From Medicago truncatula (lineage: Eukaryota; Streptophyta; Magnoliopsida; Fabales; Fabaceae), in assembly GCF_003473485.1 (NCBI RefSeq), contig NC_053046.1, positions 42,183,832-42,247,831 of the forward strand: 64,000 nucleotides of DNA. The letters run 5' to 3'. This document shows positions 49,634 to 62,800 of the stretch, piece after piece. The notes beneath the pieces were generated by a model. The model did not search any database and had not been told where the DNA came from. It saw only the letters and a list, made by a program, of their open reading frames with translations. Position 1 is the first letter of the stretch, and every line of letters starts with the position of its first letter. Made by a program: the position numbers and the translations under genes.

Positions 49634-50982
49634 ATGAGATAGGATCTGTTGGCACCAAATCTCAACCTTCAATTTAGTTTGATCTTACGGTTGAAATTAA
49701 TTCACTCAAAACACTGCCATGTCGCCCTCTCTCCAGATATGTTTCTTGCTTGTTTCAGAAATCTCACTTTGCCCCAGTGCCTCTGTTTTTAACGGTGAAG
49801 TTTCACCTCTCATACATATTCCTTAATACAATGGAAATATTCAGTTATAGTAAACCCATATTCCTTATCGTAAACCACAATTCATGACAAAGGATAGAAA
49901 ACCAATTTCAGTATGACATATTCCTTAATACAATAAGCAAATGGGTTTTGTTAACAAATGATAGAAAACCAATTTCAGTATGACATATTCCTGAATACAA
50001 TTTCAGTATGACATATTCCTTATTTGAGGATCCGGTGTCAACGGTTTCGTTGACACCAAATCTTAACTGTTGATTTCTTTTGATCTAAAGGCTTATATTT
50101 ATTCATTAAGAATATAATGTGAACCACATAAGAGTATATGTAGAATATCTTTTTGCGATTTTCATTTCCTAATTTATTTCGTCGGTTTTCTCTTTCTATA
50201 TTTGCGATTTACATTCCATTAATAACTTTGTTCTATGTGTGCAGCAAACATAAGTAAAGTTTTTCTATAAAAAAAAGGGTAAATTTCTCAGAAAAAAAAA
50301 TAATTACTTATTCTTCATTTTGTTCCAATGCCAAGATTCAACCTTTTCTATTTGCAGATGATAACTCATTTTCTATAAGCTCCATTATATCTTCTTCTTA
50401 ATCTTATGCCAACCTTTTCTTTAATTTAAGCCATGTTTCTTCTTCTTCTTAATCTTATGCTATTTTTTATTGTTACAATCTTATGTTACTAAAATGGCCT
50501 TCATGTTTTTCTACTAATTAAAAATTTAAAGGAAAAAAATTGAACGAAAGCAATTTAAAAAATAATTTGGCACAAATCATGGCAAGTCAACCGTATTGAG
50601 TACATGGAATTCATAACAACAATGTATTGCCACCGATGAATTGAAGTGTTGTTCTACTTGTTCAATAAGTTCAATGCATAATTTATTTTTACATAATAAT
50701 TCTTGTTAATTTAATCTTGATTAATATTTTGAATTCAAAATGATTGAGGTTGCTGTATCGTGCAAGCCCCATTTTTCTACCCATTATTTCTTGCTAATTT
50801 CTGGTAGAATGCAATTATTCAGGTTACAATCTCATTATAAAAAGAGAGAGAGAGTTCGGTGCAACAAATTAGGAAATGAAAATCACAATAAATATGATAT
50901 ATATGATACTTTTAAGTGGTTAAATATTAGCCTTTGTATCAAATGAAATCAACGATTAAGATTTGGTGTCAACGGATCCTGA

Positions 50983-50984
<2 letters not shown>
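49634..50984. mobile_element. Nested element with GGCACCAAATCT ends
   Basis: Left end AGGATCTGTTGGCACCAAAT matches the inverted right end ATTTGGTGTCAACGGATCCT, and both sides abut TA repeats. A third copy of the end lies at 50026-50075, where GGTGTCAACGGTTTCGTTGACACC is a perfect 9-bp palindrome with a 6-base centre. That suggests one copy inserted into another. Confidence 0.75.

Positions 50985-51032
<48 letters not shown>
50985..51032. repeat. (TA)n microsatellite
   Basis: About 24 TA units directly after the nested element, probably its expanded target site. Confidence 0.95.
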
Positions 51033-51035
<3 letters not shown>

Positions 51036-51457
51036 AACAATGTAATATTGTGTATATTCTAATCATTTTTGTTTAATATTATTGTAATTAGGGGATTGAT
51101 TTGTTTCTTTAAAAAAAGGGATTGATTTGTATTAATTTAATGAAGTGATTTGTTGTTGTATTTTCTTTTTATTTTATAGGTGTCCTTTTTAGAGTGATCG
51201 AGTCACCGGTTTAATTCAATTTAACCTATTAAATACCTAAACAAACTTAATTTAAAGACCGAGTTATATAATCGAGTCATCTAGTTCAGTCATGCGGTCC
51301 AGTGACCTAACGGTTCGACCGTTGACTCAGTGACTCGGTACCCCCACCGAGTCGATTACCGAGCCGAGTTTTAAAATTATGACCAGAAGTACATGCATAG
51401 TTGAGGAATGAGGATCAATTTTAAATCAAAAAGTAAATTTTTGGTCAAACAAACTTA

Positions 51458-51606
51458 TTCCCTCCGGTCCTATTTACAAGAGACAATCTACTTTTTAGAT
51501 ACATTAAATAATTTATGTATTTGGTTTAAGTTCTTGACTAGATACATATATTATTCAATGTATCTAAAAAATCAACTTTCTCTTATAAATAAGATCGGAT
51601 GGAGTA
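51458..51606. mobile_element. Stowaway-like MITE
   Basis: TATTCCCTCCGGTCCTATTTAC at the left faces ATAAGATCGGATGGAGTATA at the right, inverted copies of the common CTCCCTCCGTCC terminus, about 148 bp. Confidence 0.75.
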
Positions 51607-52332
51607 TAATTTTGTTTGATTTGAATTTATCCTTAAAATGTGATCAGATTCAAATTCAACTACACCTCATTTATTATCACAAAAATATATTTGAAAAATC
51701 CCTTTGTTTGGTTTTGAGTTTCTAGGATATATCTTTTATTTCAATGTGAGCATCGCTGGCTAATTAAAAGATATATTTGAAAAATTATATAAATAATTAA
51801 GTTGGTAACTGATAAGAAAAATAAGTAATTAATATTTTTTTTACCGAGTGCAAGGTCGTGCATATAAGAAAACCTTTACAATATATTGTAACCTGTCCTC
51901 TAAAAAAAAAAAAAAAAGTGATTTGTGGTGGTCGAAGCAGGGCGGATCTCGACTCACAATAATACCAGTGACGCAAAAAATCTATGTCAAATAATACTAA
52001 ATTTAATAAAAAAATTATATTGAAAATAGTTGTAGCAACCAAAATAACAAAGAAAATAATTTAATTTTCATTTATTGAAAATGAATTAAAATTACATCAT
52101 TAGTAATTGTTCTAAGAACATCTTTTTCTATATATGCTACAAGTGATAAGTCAAATGTTATAGCAGGATACATGTGCGGTGAGCGCGTTGTGCTCTTTTT
52201 TTCGAAGCAAATCACAATTAAAAAATAGACATGTGCATAAATTGAAAAAAAATACAGACACATGTGTAAACGAAAAAAAAATTGGTCACCTTATTAATGA
52301 GTAAAATATAGACACATGTATATATTAAAAAA

Positions 52333-52757
52333 GGGAAATATTAACGGATGCCCCGAACACTATTTAAGCACTTAAAATGATAAATTTTAATGTATGTATG
52401 CCTGAGTCATTTTTGTTTGTGTGGAGAGGGTCCCAACTTATTATTATTATTTTATTTTTTTCATCACTTCACTGTATACTTTTACTTATATGTTAATACA
52501 CACACCTATTTTTTTTTTTTTATGTTTATACATGTGTCTATATTTTTACTCATATATTAATATGATGACCTATTTTTTTTAAGGGTCTTGTTAACGAATG
52601 TTCGCATGACACTCTTTAAGCATCATAAATTTAGCAATTATTTTTTTAAAAGGTTAATTATTATAATTTCCAATGCATTAAATGCACACTTTTTCATTAA
52701 AAACTACCCATTTTAAGTACTTAAAGAGTATCCTGGAGGCACCCGTTAACATTTTCC
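52333..52757. mobile_element. MITE with AAATRTTAACGGRTGCC ends
   Basis: AAATATTAACGGATGCCCCG at the left is mirrored by GGCACCCGTTAACATTTT at the right, with inner TTTAAGCACTTAAAATG and CATTTTAAGTACTTAAA. A further end-like copy near 52577 (TTGTTAACGAATGTTCGCAT) suggests a nested or duplicated end. Confidence 0.8.
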
Positions 52758-53276
52758 AAAATTTAAAGATAAAAGTAAAAAATGATGTGACTAATTTATT
52801 TTTCTTTTAATTCTATACATTTATGTATGTATGTGTGCCCAAATATTTTTGATTTGCGTTGACTAGATAAGTATTGTTCAAAAAGTCCAATGAAGGTAAA
52901 AATATCTCTGTAAAATATAAAATATCCCACACTTGTCTTGTAATCAATGACACCCATCTTTAAAAAAAAAGTCAATGATATTTATTCTACAGTTTACTAC
53001 CAACTTTTTTTTTGAAGAGAGTTTACTACCAACTTATTGAGTTGAATTCAAAATAATCAATTAATTTATAAGAGATTTAATCATTTATGTCTTGGATGGA
53101 TATATGGTGATTAATATAAGAGAGGGGATCTTGTGATTAATATAAATCATAGATAAGTTATATGAATACCCGTAGTAATCATCATATATTCATCCAAATA
53201 TTTAGTTATATGGATCTCCTTATTTTTTTTCTGAAGGAATAGATCCCCACTCTTATACATTCAATATTTTACATTT

Positions 53277-53562
53277 GAAAATTGCTCTTCTCCCAACAAA
53301 AAACGCACACTCCCATACAAACTAGTCAAAATACCCCTATGTGAGCTAACTTATGTTCGGTAAGCTGAAGTATAACATATATGAGTTAACTCACGTTGGG
53401 GTTATAACCGACATGAGTTAACTCACGTGGGATGTATCAATGTAGCGACCGTGACTTAAATCACGCTGGATATAAACACCTACGTGACTTAAGTCATGTG
53501 AGGAGTATTTTTGAAAGTTCAGTTGAGAGTGAGCAAATCTTAATAGGAGAAGAGCGATTTTC
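53277..53562. mobile_element. Mutator-type MITE with 9-bp target duplication
   Basis: GAAAATTGCTCTTCTCC at the left is mirrored by GGAGAAGAGCGATTTTC at the right. TTTACATTT is duplicated exactly at 53268-53276 and 53563-53571. The interior has repeated GAGTTAACTCACGT and GTGACTTAA[AG]TCA palindromes. Confidence 0.9.
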
Positions 53563-53926
53563 TTTACATTTGACTTATTCGTCGGCTATGTGAGATTTAA
53601 CAACAGTATTGTATTTCTCAATATTTGGCAAAACTAAAATATTAATCTATGTGCCTCTGTAATAATAATTTTGTTTGCATAAATTTACAAATAAATGTCA
53701 TATAACAAATACGGAGGTTGACTGTTGGAATTTTTTTCAACAAGCAATCCCTTTAGATAGAATAATTTACAAAAAGTTTCACGTCCAAAGATGGAGTACA
53801 TACAATACAAGAAGGTGACTGATTACTACTTCCATGCATGTATCTCATTCACTTTTCACAGCTATCTTTACAAATTACAAGTATAGCTCATTCCTTTTTT
53901 AACATAAGTGTACTGTGACAGTAGTT

Positions 53927-56900
53927 TTATGATACATAAGCTAGATGATGTCTAAGATAGTAGTCTCCTAAGAAGGTAACATCACTACACACTGCAATCC
54001 ATGGGGGAGTGTAGAAGATTCGCGCATTTTCAAGGGTAAAACCATTCAGAATCGGCAATGGAATTCCCCTCTTTAACTGCGAGTTTAGGTATGGTATGAG
54101 GACGGTTTTGAGGGCAGTTGATGATAATGACTGAAAATGTTTACAAAGTAAAAGAGTAAGATTCATATAATAGCAAAGACTAACTAACAATCATGTATTT
54201 CAAAGATAAAATTAGAATGATTTGTGTGTGCACAATGAGATAGTGTCACATGACATCTTAAAAACAGATAAAAACATAACTATGCAAGAATAGTCCACCA
54301 AAAATATAGGAATTATTTGGTTATAAAGTTCAATTTCATCTAATTTTATACCAAAATACAAACCTTTGAGTTGAAAAGGTGAATGCATTTACTGATATTT
54401 ACCTGAATTACACTCATGTGAAGTTTCCCTATTTTGCTCCATTTCAAGTCTGTGGAGAACTTCTTCAATTTAAGCCGACCAGTAAGACTGTTCCGTACAA
54501 TTTCCGCATCACACGAAGCACTAATATCCTGTACCAACAAGCAACATTAATGGAACATGTTAATATAAGATATTGATCATGTTATCGGAATGGAGAAATG
54601 TAGCAAATTACGAGAATAGTTACTTTAAAAGTGTAAGTTTCAAAAATGATAAACTATAAACTTAGGTATATATTAACTTTATTTAAGCATACCACAGAGA
54701 TGCATGCAACCGGTATGACTTCACCAGCTTCCAAAACATCAACGATTAAATCTATGGAAATGGTAACTCCTACATCTTGATCTGACACTTTTATAACCGG
54801 TGGAGAAGATACAGAGACATTAAGATTCATGTCATCATTTGGATATTGCTTGTATAATTGAGGAATGAGAATTTTCCAGTCAGCAGTGTTCAAAAGGGCC
54901 TGATTAGGTAGTTCATCAAGTATCCATTGCAAAGCATCTGCCTGAGGCAAGAACAACATAAACTATCAAAACTATATTCGAGTATATAATAATGCAAATG
55001 CACCCAATCTAACACAAAAGCTTGCAATCAGCATGAACAATGTTGTTTCTATGATAAAGGAATAGAGGATTCAATTCTACAGATATATGGAGCATAACAG
55101 TCCAAGGTTTATTTATTTTTGGACAAGCAATCCCAGCACAATCATTAATCCAACAACATGCACTATCCTGCCAACTCATTCGCCTCAAGAATTTCCAGCA
55201 TTAACACAAACCTCACTTCTATCCAAAGCATTTGCTTGAGTACCGACCTAAGATTGACACAATGCACAAGAAAAATTTAATTAATGAGCAGTGTACCTTA
55301 CTCATCTTATTTATCACAACTGATATTGAAACAAATCAGTACATCGTTTACCACCAATACTATGACTTCCGCCTAACCAATCAGCTTCTTCAGTTGCTCC
55401 TAAACACCAAGATTTTTATCTTCTCCAGAACTTGATTTTGAAATAAACCACACACAAGTAAACCATATAATCATGAACCTTTGCCTTAAATCCCTTCTTC
55501 CATTCACCAATATACCGAACTGATATATATGCGATAATCCTTCATTTTTCAGTTGATAGAAACTGATATCAAAATTATAAATTTATAGTAATTATCACAA
55601 TAGAATCCCAAGAAATTCCGAGAGTCTTGGTTCTGTCCCCTCCAAGAATTCAAGAGCTTGGTCTCTCCCTACCTATCCTTTATCCCAATCCCTGAATATC
55701 TGTCTTTTCCTCTGCATCTTATTTATAATACTAACTCTCTCCTATATCAGTTACATAGAAGTTTAGTAGATAGCAACTACTGCAGACAGCAATTACTGCA
55801 CATAAGTAACAGTTACTAAAACATTATTAAATAAACAACTAGCTTTCTATAACTTATGCCCTTAGGAGTCCTATTACTAACATCAATACACTGCTAGCTT
55901 CAAAGGCATCAATTTGTTCCATATAATTGAACTAAGAGCGGATCGGCCATCTCCACCAGCCCCACAATACCTTTATAAGCCTCTTTCCCATAATACATGT
56001 CGCCTCTTAAATTATTCCACTGCCATGCAACCACCACATTATCATGCAGAGAAACATTATCCAACAACGAAATACACTCCTTCAATTGATCCTCTTCCCA
56101 CTGAAATAATTCTCTTCTCCATTGTCATTCCCCACCACCTGACCCTATATTTGATGTCAGCAGAAATCAAGGTCTATTTGATGTCAGCAAAATAATCCTT
56201 TTATCCAAAATTCCATGTCCGGCCAAAGGTTCCATGAGCCAAGTTTGGTTATTAAAGAACTCACTCCATTAAAAGTATATAGAAGATGCGGGAAAACATG
56301 CAAACTGTGGAACAATAAGGAAAAAATTTGTTCTACAGATTATAGATAATGTCATAGCCTAATGAGAAACAAGATAATGTATTAATGTTTCACGAGAAAC
56401 GTTAGGGGAGAACCCAGGCAAAAAAAAAAAAGGCAAAATGTTTCATGAGAAATGTTATTGAACTAGACCATGCAAAACATTTTCATGTATTGAAATCTTT
56501 GGAAACTTCAGAACTCAGAAACTTACTGCGAAGTAAACTTCGGACGCTGATTTGAAAACATTTTCATGTAATGATATATTTATCATCTTTGGTAAACCAC
56601 CACTGGAAACAGAAATGTCAGATCTTCTGTGGTAAACTTGAGGTACTAAAACATCATTTCTCTCAGTGAACAAACCATCGATTTCAAGTTCAATAGAAGA
56701 ATTACTCAGCACAGGATTGTCAACGAAAGAAATATTTAGAGCAGCGGTTTCATCTATTGAAATTGTCTTCGGAAGAGTTTGCAGTAGATTGTCAAGTGTT
56801 GGTATCCCTTCTCTTATTTTCTTAGAAACAGCATCTTCAACTGCCGATCCTATATTTCCTTTAAAAGCATCAACTAGACTGCAGCAAAAATAAAACAATT

Positions 56901-58223
56901 TTTCACATAACATTTTCAACCATTATCTATCGTGTTTGTGTGTGTAGGGGGTCAGAACAAGTTTTGTTCCTTTGAAAGATAAGTCGGTGTGAGCCTAGGA
57001 AATATAGATTACACTTGATAAAGCCAAGCTGCTCCACCGTTCATCTTTATAGATAATTCTCCAACATCACATCCGTAATCTAAGAGAATCAGCTTAAGAG
57101 TTCCTTCTTGGTTCCTTAAATTTACAGTAAGCCCCACTTGCAAATCTTCAACCTTCCAAATACAGCACAATGCGACACAAGTACATAACTGAGTGAGGGA
57201 TATTATTGGATGATCAAGGAGTGGGAAAACAAAACTGCATGCATTAAAGGTACATATTCTAACAGGTTTTTTCCTATCAAATACTAAAAACACATGTGCT
57301 TTATTGCTCATCTTGATACCACATCTAAATTTTCAATATCTGCAGTTTCAAGTGTATTCAATTGCCTATCTTCTAACAAGTTGATCTAATCTAAAGTCTT
57401 GTTTGGATAAACAATTTAATTAAGTGCTTGTAGCATAAACGCTTATCAGACAGGTGCTTATGTATAAGCTTTTTCAATAATAAAAGATCAAATAAACTTA
57501 AACTGTTTTCATAACCTATTTTGGAGAGCTTATGGAAATAAGTTAAAAATAGTTTATGAACATGTCATAGGTTGTTTCTATAAGCTCTCCCAAACATACC
57601 CTTATTCGAGTTGCAGAAAGTACAGAATGCAATTTTAGAACCAATTTTGTCAAAATAACCAACTTATGGAAAACATTTATTCCTATTATTCTGTTCAAGG
57701 TCAAACCTAGTGAATTAAAGCACAAAGGAACGATATATTATAAGCCATCAAATCAAATGCAACTTTAGAAAGAAAAATGCATATATATAATAGTGAACAG
57801 TATTAAAGATTAATACAATACCTTAACAGTGGCAGTTCCACTATCTGAAATTCCAATTGGGATTAACCAACTACTAACAGTATACCTCCAATTCAAGCTC
57901 AAATTAGCAGTAGCACCCGAAACAACAACATTAATACCAGTATCACCAGTTTCAACATATGAAGAACTAACTTGAATATTCTTGATTGTGATCTCAGAAA
58001 GAATCACATGAGCTTTTCCAACAAGAGGGACTTGAACAGATTTCTCAATTTGTGGTAGCTGAGAAAGAACTATAGATGCAATAGTTTGGTTTATAAGAAT
58101 ATCTTTGGCAAAGTCAAGACCCTTATCAGATATAATCACAGAGATGAAACCTTCTTCATGAACACAAACACTTGTTGAGATGAATAATAAGAATAAAAAA
58201 AGAACAAAAAATTTATGTGACAT
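53927..58223 (-). CDS. LBR: LBP/BPI-related protein (LPS-binding family)
   Basis: Secreted lipid-binding protein of the BPI/LBP fold; in Arabidopsis the relatives LBR-1 and LBR-2 bind bacterial lipopolysaccharide and affect defence gene expression. Exons, read right to left, are 58223-57822, 57152-57013, 56878-56527, 54941-54693, 54528-54403 and 54130-53927; phases close to 490 residues. The second exon must use the donor GTAATC at 57012, because the nearer GTGTAA one would create a stop. A signal peptide is clear (MSHKFFVLFLFLLFISTSVC). Family landmarks include HEEGFISVIISDKGLDFAKD, WRYTVSSWLIP, LSIKMNGGAAWLY, DALQWILDEL and the C-terminal GFTLENARIFYTPPWIAVCS. Intron 1 holds a MITE (57395-57597). 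LPS binding is family knowledge, not shown by this sequence. Confidence 0.92.
57395..57597. mobile_element. MITE in LBR intron 1
   Basis: GTCTTGTTTGGATAAACAA at the left and CTCTCCCAAACATAC at the right, with AACTGTTTTCATAA and AGCTTATGGAAATAAG phrases. The same family occurs at 20727-20977 and 22269-22501 in the TRZ1 duplication. Confidence 0.65.
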
Positions 58224-59889
58224 GGTTTTTTCCTGTGATGGATGAATTTATGATTAAGAAAACATCAACATGAAACCTAGTATAAGGGTGTTGTTGAATC
58301 TTTGAGATAGTTTTAATGTTAATATTTGTGAGTGAAATATGAAATTTTGTTACTGTTTTATATGTTTGAGATGTATCTAACTCGGTTTCTGATAACAACG
58401 AACTATGAAGATGGTTGGTTGATTTTGGAAGTTTGTTCAATAAATATATATTGTTGTTATTAAATTGGGTTGAAGTTGGCACCGTAGAGCTCAATTAATT
58501 AATATAAAACATATAGTTGTACGTGAGCTCGAGACCCACGCGACTTGTTATTTATTTTAACACTTCAGTTTGTATATTCTGATTTCTGACTCTTGAAAAT
58601 GCACCGTTAAACAAGAGCATCTCCTGAGAACATCATTATAATGTTCTTGGTAATACGAAATTTAGCTGAGAATTAAATAAAACTTGGTTAAGGATTGTTC
58701 CTGTACTATAATTTTGACTAAAGATTGTTCTAGTCAAATTTAAATTAAAATTGTCACGAGCAATTACTCTTTAATTGAAGCTCATTAAATCCTTGAGCCA
58801 CGATTGGTTATTCATCGGAGTAACTTTATGTTGGTGAGTTCACTTGTGACATATCCAATTTAATAACCCTGCCATTTTTAACTCTAATTATGCAGCTCAT
58901 AGAAAATTCAAAATAAGTTCAAGTCAAGTTACCCCACGTTAAATTTAGCATTATTGATTCTTCTAAAAAAAAATAAAGCTAAGAACATAACTCTTAAGAG
59001 TTCCCTCAAAAAAAAATAAAAATTGTTCTTAGTATCAAACTCTGCACCAACTTGCTCTCCAATGGTAAAACCAATTTTTAGCCAATAAGAACATAGTTTA
59101 GAAAATGCTCTAACCCAGATTCCCAACATAATATGTTGATTACTGGATAAGGTCATTAATCCTATGACTTGCATTCATGCTTCTGTCGCAGCAGCAGCAG
59201 CTTGTCTGCATCAAACATCCAACATAAAAGGAGATCAAATTCATTCTACCGGTTTGTTTTTTAGATTGGGTGAAATTGCATGTAAAAAGAATCATCTGTG
59301 CTTGGAGGCACAAGCAATCAACAATACAGAGTGAAACTCTATTTAACAATCAGAAAATTCCAAGTGATTTTGATAGACATCAGAAAGTTCCATGCGCTTG
59401 TATTACTTTTCTGTCAACAAATGAACCTCTGGATACAGGAAATGCATGATTTCAATACCAACCACAAAGTGCAAAACTAGCGCAATAACACATCTGCACA
59501 CATGCTACATAAATTGAATAACAAACTTTTGTAACTCAAGGATATCAAAACTTGAATAGTGGGTTTTTCTCCACAGGTTATATGGACTCCCAATATTCCC
59601 TGATCAAATCCAATTCTTTCTAATCAAGTTCTCATATATGCAAATGTCATTTTTCCTTCTAAATAAACCCTCTGTCCATCACATGTTATGAATGAACGAA
59701 GGTAAGAACCATATATTGCAAATCACAAAACTAATTCACAACAATCCTACAATAATAACGATGCACAAGCATGTATGCCAGACTTTGCCTCCAGAACTGA
59801 CATTATCCCTCGCTGATTCCTCCCGTTACAGACATCTCATCACCGTTTGTCAATTCGTGTATTCAGATATAGAAACAAAGAAATCTGGT
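58224..59889. other. Intergenic between LBR and PPX genes
   Basis: The LBR promoter side and the PPX 3' side. No supported gene; short open frames have no recognisable features. Confidence 0.5.
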
Positions 59890-62800
59890 TTATAAGAAGT
59901 AGTCTGGTGCTGGTTTCTTGGCAGGTGCACCTCTTGATTCCTGTTTCATTAAAATTTAAAAATCAACATCAGCTAATCAATTTCCTCCTTGGTGGGGAGA
60001 GGGGAGACCCTAATGTAGCAAAGAACATAAACCACTAATTATTTACTCAAACATGCAAAGATAGTACATTCAAATGAAAAGTCCCTGATACATAGATTCA
60101 GTAGGATAAAAATATTGCAACCATGATGCATTAGCGGCACATTCTTTACCACATGAATCAATGGATTTGACGTTAAGGAACTGACACTAGTATTGCTTCT
60201 TTTTGAGGAAACAATCATCCATATAGCTTATATATGTACAGAGTTTAGAACAATAACAATCAATATCAAGTGACTTTGCCAACAAACCTGTGGGGCAGCA
60301 TCAAACACACGAAACTGCTTATTAAGATTACCGTCTAACTCCAGAATCGCAGCTACATTACCACATCTGTAACAAAGGCGAAAATTTCTTATTAAATACA
60401 CCAGAACACTAATAGTAACAGACATTTGAATTGACTATGTACCTGTAGCAATAATTTGGAGCTGACCAGACAGTAACTATCTGGTTATTGAACATCCATT
60501 TATATCCTTCCATTACCAACTGATGAGCTCGGCATATATAGTCAATGTTATTGGTGTGGTTAAAACCAGTAACAACACTGCCACCAAACAAGAAACCAGC
60601 ACCACGGGGACTCAGACCCCATCCATCCACAATATCTTCAGGATCTGACCATAGGAGGTCACACATGGCACCGTCATGAGGTACCTCTTGCTTTCTATCA
60701 ATAGTTCGTATCTGGATATGAATAATAAATAGCACATATAATGTAGCCTTTATATACGATCTAAAACTTCAGACACATAAATTAGGGTAGAATTTCAAAC
60801 CTGATCCAATGTTGAAATAGCAGGAGAAAGACCACCATGAACACTGAAAATCTTGTTTTCAATTAGAGCAGACAAGCTGCAGTTTATAGTTATCAACAAA
60901 GGAAAGTCAATAGCAGAAATGCAAGATAAAACAAATAAGTTTGTAAATGAATACATATAATGTTTCCGTTAAAACCCTATTTTCCTTTTTGGTTATTTCT
61001 ATACTCAAGAAATGCTGACAATACACAATATTTGACAATCTTTTCTACACTCTCTCTATTACTATGTGAACGCCCATGCAGCCTCATTCGATAAACAGGC
61101 GCCCAATCTCTAAAAGAGTGCGGTGTTAGTATTTTTCTTCAATATATTATTTGATGAGGCTGTCAAAATATTTGGCCAATGGTTCTTGAAATCACCCACC
61201 TCAACCCTTTTCCTCTTAAAATACACAGACAGGCTACATATAGCATCCTTCGAGTCTTAGCCTAGCTCCTATCCACCTAAACCCTGTTCCTCTAAAATAG
61301 AAAGGATAATGCATACACTTTTCAAGTAACAGTGTCAATGGTAGACACCCTTCAACCATGAATTTGACAGTCGAAAGAATAACAAAGAAAATCACAAGAA
61401 GCAGCCCCTGTACCCAAAATAGACGGAAAAAAGAGAGATCTCAGCAACAGTATGGTATGAAAAATGTAGTCTGTGGTAATTCGAACATTTCAGAAATTTA
61501 ATAGAAAATCAAGCATTACTTTTTTGAAGGGGTAGCTTAGCTCCTAGTGCAAGATTAAATCAATTTAATGTTTATATTAATATCTCAATCTGCACAAAGC
61601 TCCGACGAGTTGTTGGGGGTCTGGGGAGGGTAGATGTAGACAGTCTTACTCCGCGAAAGGAAATACTGTTTCTAGGATTTCACCCCATGATCACAAGGAA
61701 ACAATCTTACAGTTGTGCCAAGATTCACCCTCTACACAGAAACACATGTACCAATAAAATCTAGACATCTAGATAGCAGCATACCTTAAGTAATCAAATA
61801 TGTCAGTACAATATCTCCAAACATTTACTGAACCATATTTCCGAAGGCACTCGTCATAGAAACCGTATACCTGTCAAGTGATGGATATTGAGTAAGTATT
61901 CCGAAGTTAAAAAATGCTGAGAAAAACTCCAGTGACATTTTCCCTTTCACTTTCATTCATTATTCCACTTCAGCTAATAGACAAACCTGTGTGATCTGAC
62001 GACTTTCATGGTTTCCCCTAATGAGCGTTATCCGATCTGGATATCTCACCTGATTGTATGTCAATAATTAGTTACAAAAATGATGAACGAAGTGAAAGCA
62101 CAGATAATGACTCAAAAGGAATATGAGTCATCCATCCAACAACTCTTATAACCTAGTGGTCACAAAACCCGTTTAACTATTGTTTTTTGTTTAATGAAAT
62201 TATAAAAAAAGAATTTAATAAGACAGCTAACTCAAAACTTATTTAAATCTATGGTACAAATAAGTTATTGAGAGATAACCAAAGCAGAAAGAAGAAGTCC
62301 CAGGCATTCTTCCTAAAAAATAAAGAAAATATAATAGAGAAAAACATAAGTGAACAGCCCATTTGCATTATAGATAAAGCAACAACAATAACAGTCAAGC
62401 ATTTTCTCACGTGGTACATGGACCAATCAACAACACAACTTTCTCATGTATTAAGTTCAGAAATATATCATTTATCTCCAAATCTCTATATAGTCTGTGG
62501 TTTGACCTATAGATTTTCTTAATCTCCCTCCACCTCCAACTTCAGCGTTCTCAATTGCAGATGGTTGAAATAGAGGTTTGTAGAAATTTTTCTATGCTAC
62601 AGACTATCGCGCAGCTATTTTGTTAACACCTTGTACTAAATTGCGTATCAGGGAACAACAATGTTCTGTTCAAATTCCACTACGCAGTAGCACAATAGAG
62701 CTCCTGTTTGACAACACTGTCTAACTATTGGATATCCTCTCACTAGTCACCCCTCATTATAGACAAAGGACTCCCTAAAAAATACATGAACAGCAGAAAA

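Larger units (their letters stand above)
48525..51380. mobile_element. 2.86-kb non-autonomous DNA transposon, nested
   Basis: GACCAGAAG is duplicated at 48516-48524 and 51381-51389. The inner ends are inverted copies: ATAGTTTTGAAACTCAG at the left versus CCGAGTTTTAAAATTAT at the right, both continuing into CG-rich sequence with ACCGGTT/TCGGT phrases. No transposase frame is visible. Two further elements (49135-49622 and 49634-50984) sit inside. The 9-bp duplication suggests a Mutator-like origin, although 8-bp hAT is possible. Confidence 0.8.
48033..53926. other. Transposon-dominated intergenic region
   Basis: No gene is supported. Besides the nested elements there is a direct repeat of about 80 bases at 48415-48492 and 51645-51730 (AAAATCCCTTTGTTTGGTTT in both). 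A MITE lies at about 52333-52757 and another at 53277-53562. Confidence 0.6.

Noticed and set aside
57011..57016. GTGTAA donor after LBR exon 2
   Set aside because: Gives a phase that produces an immediate stop in exon 3; the GTAATC donor two bases further keeps the frame.
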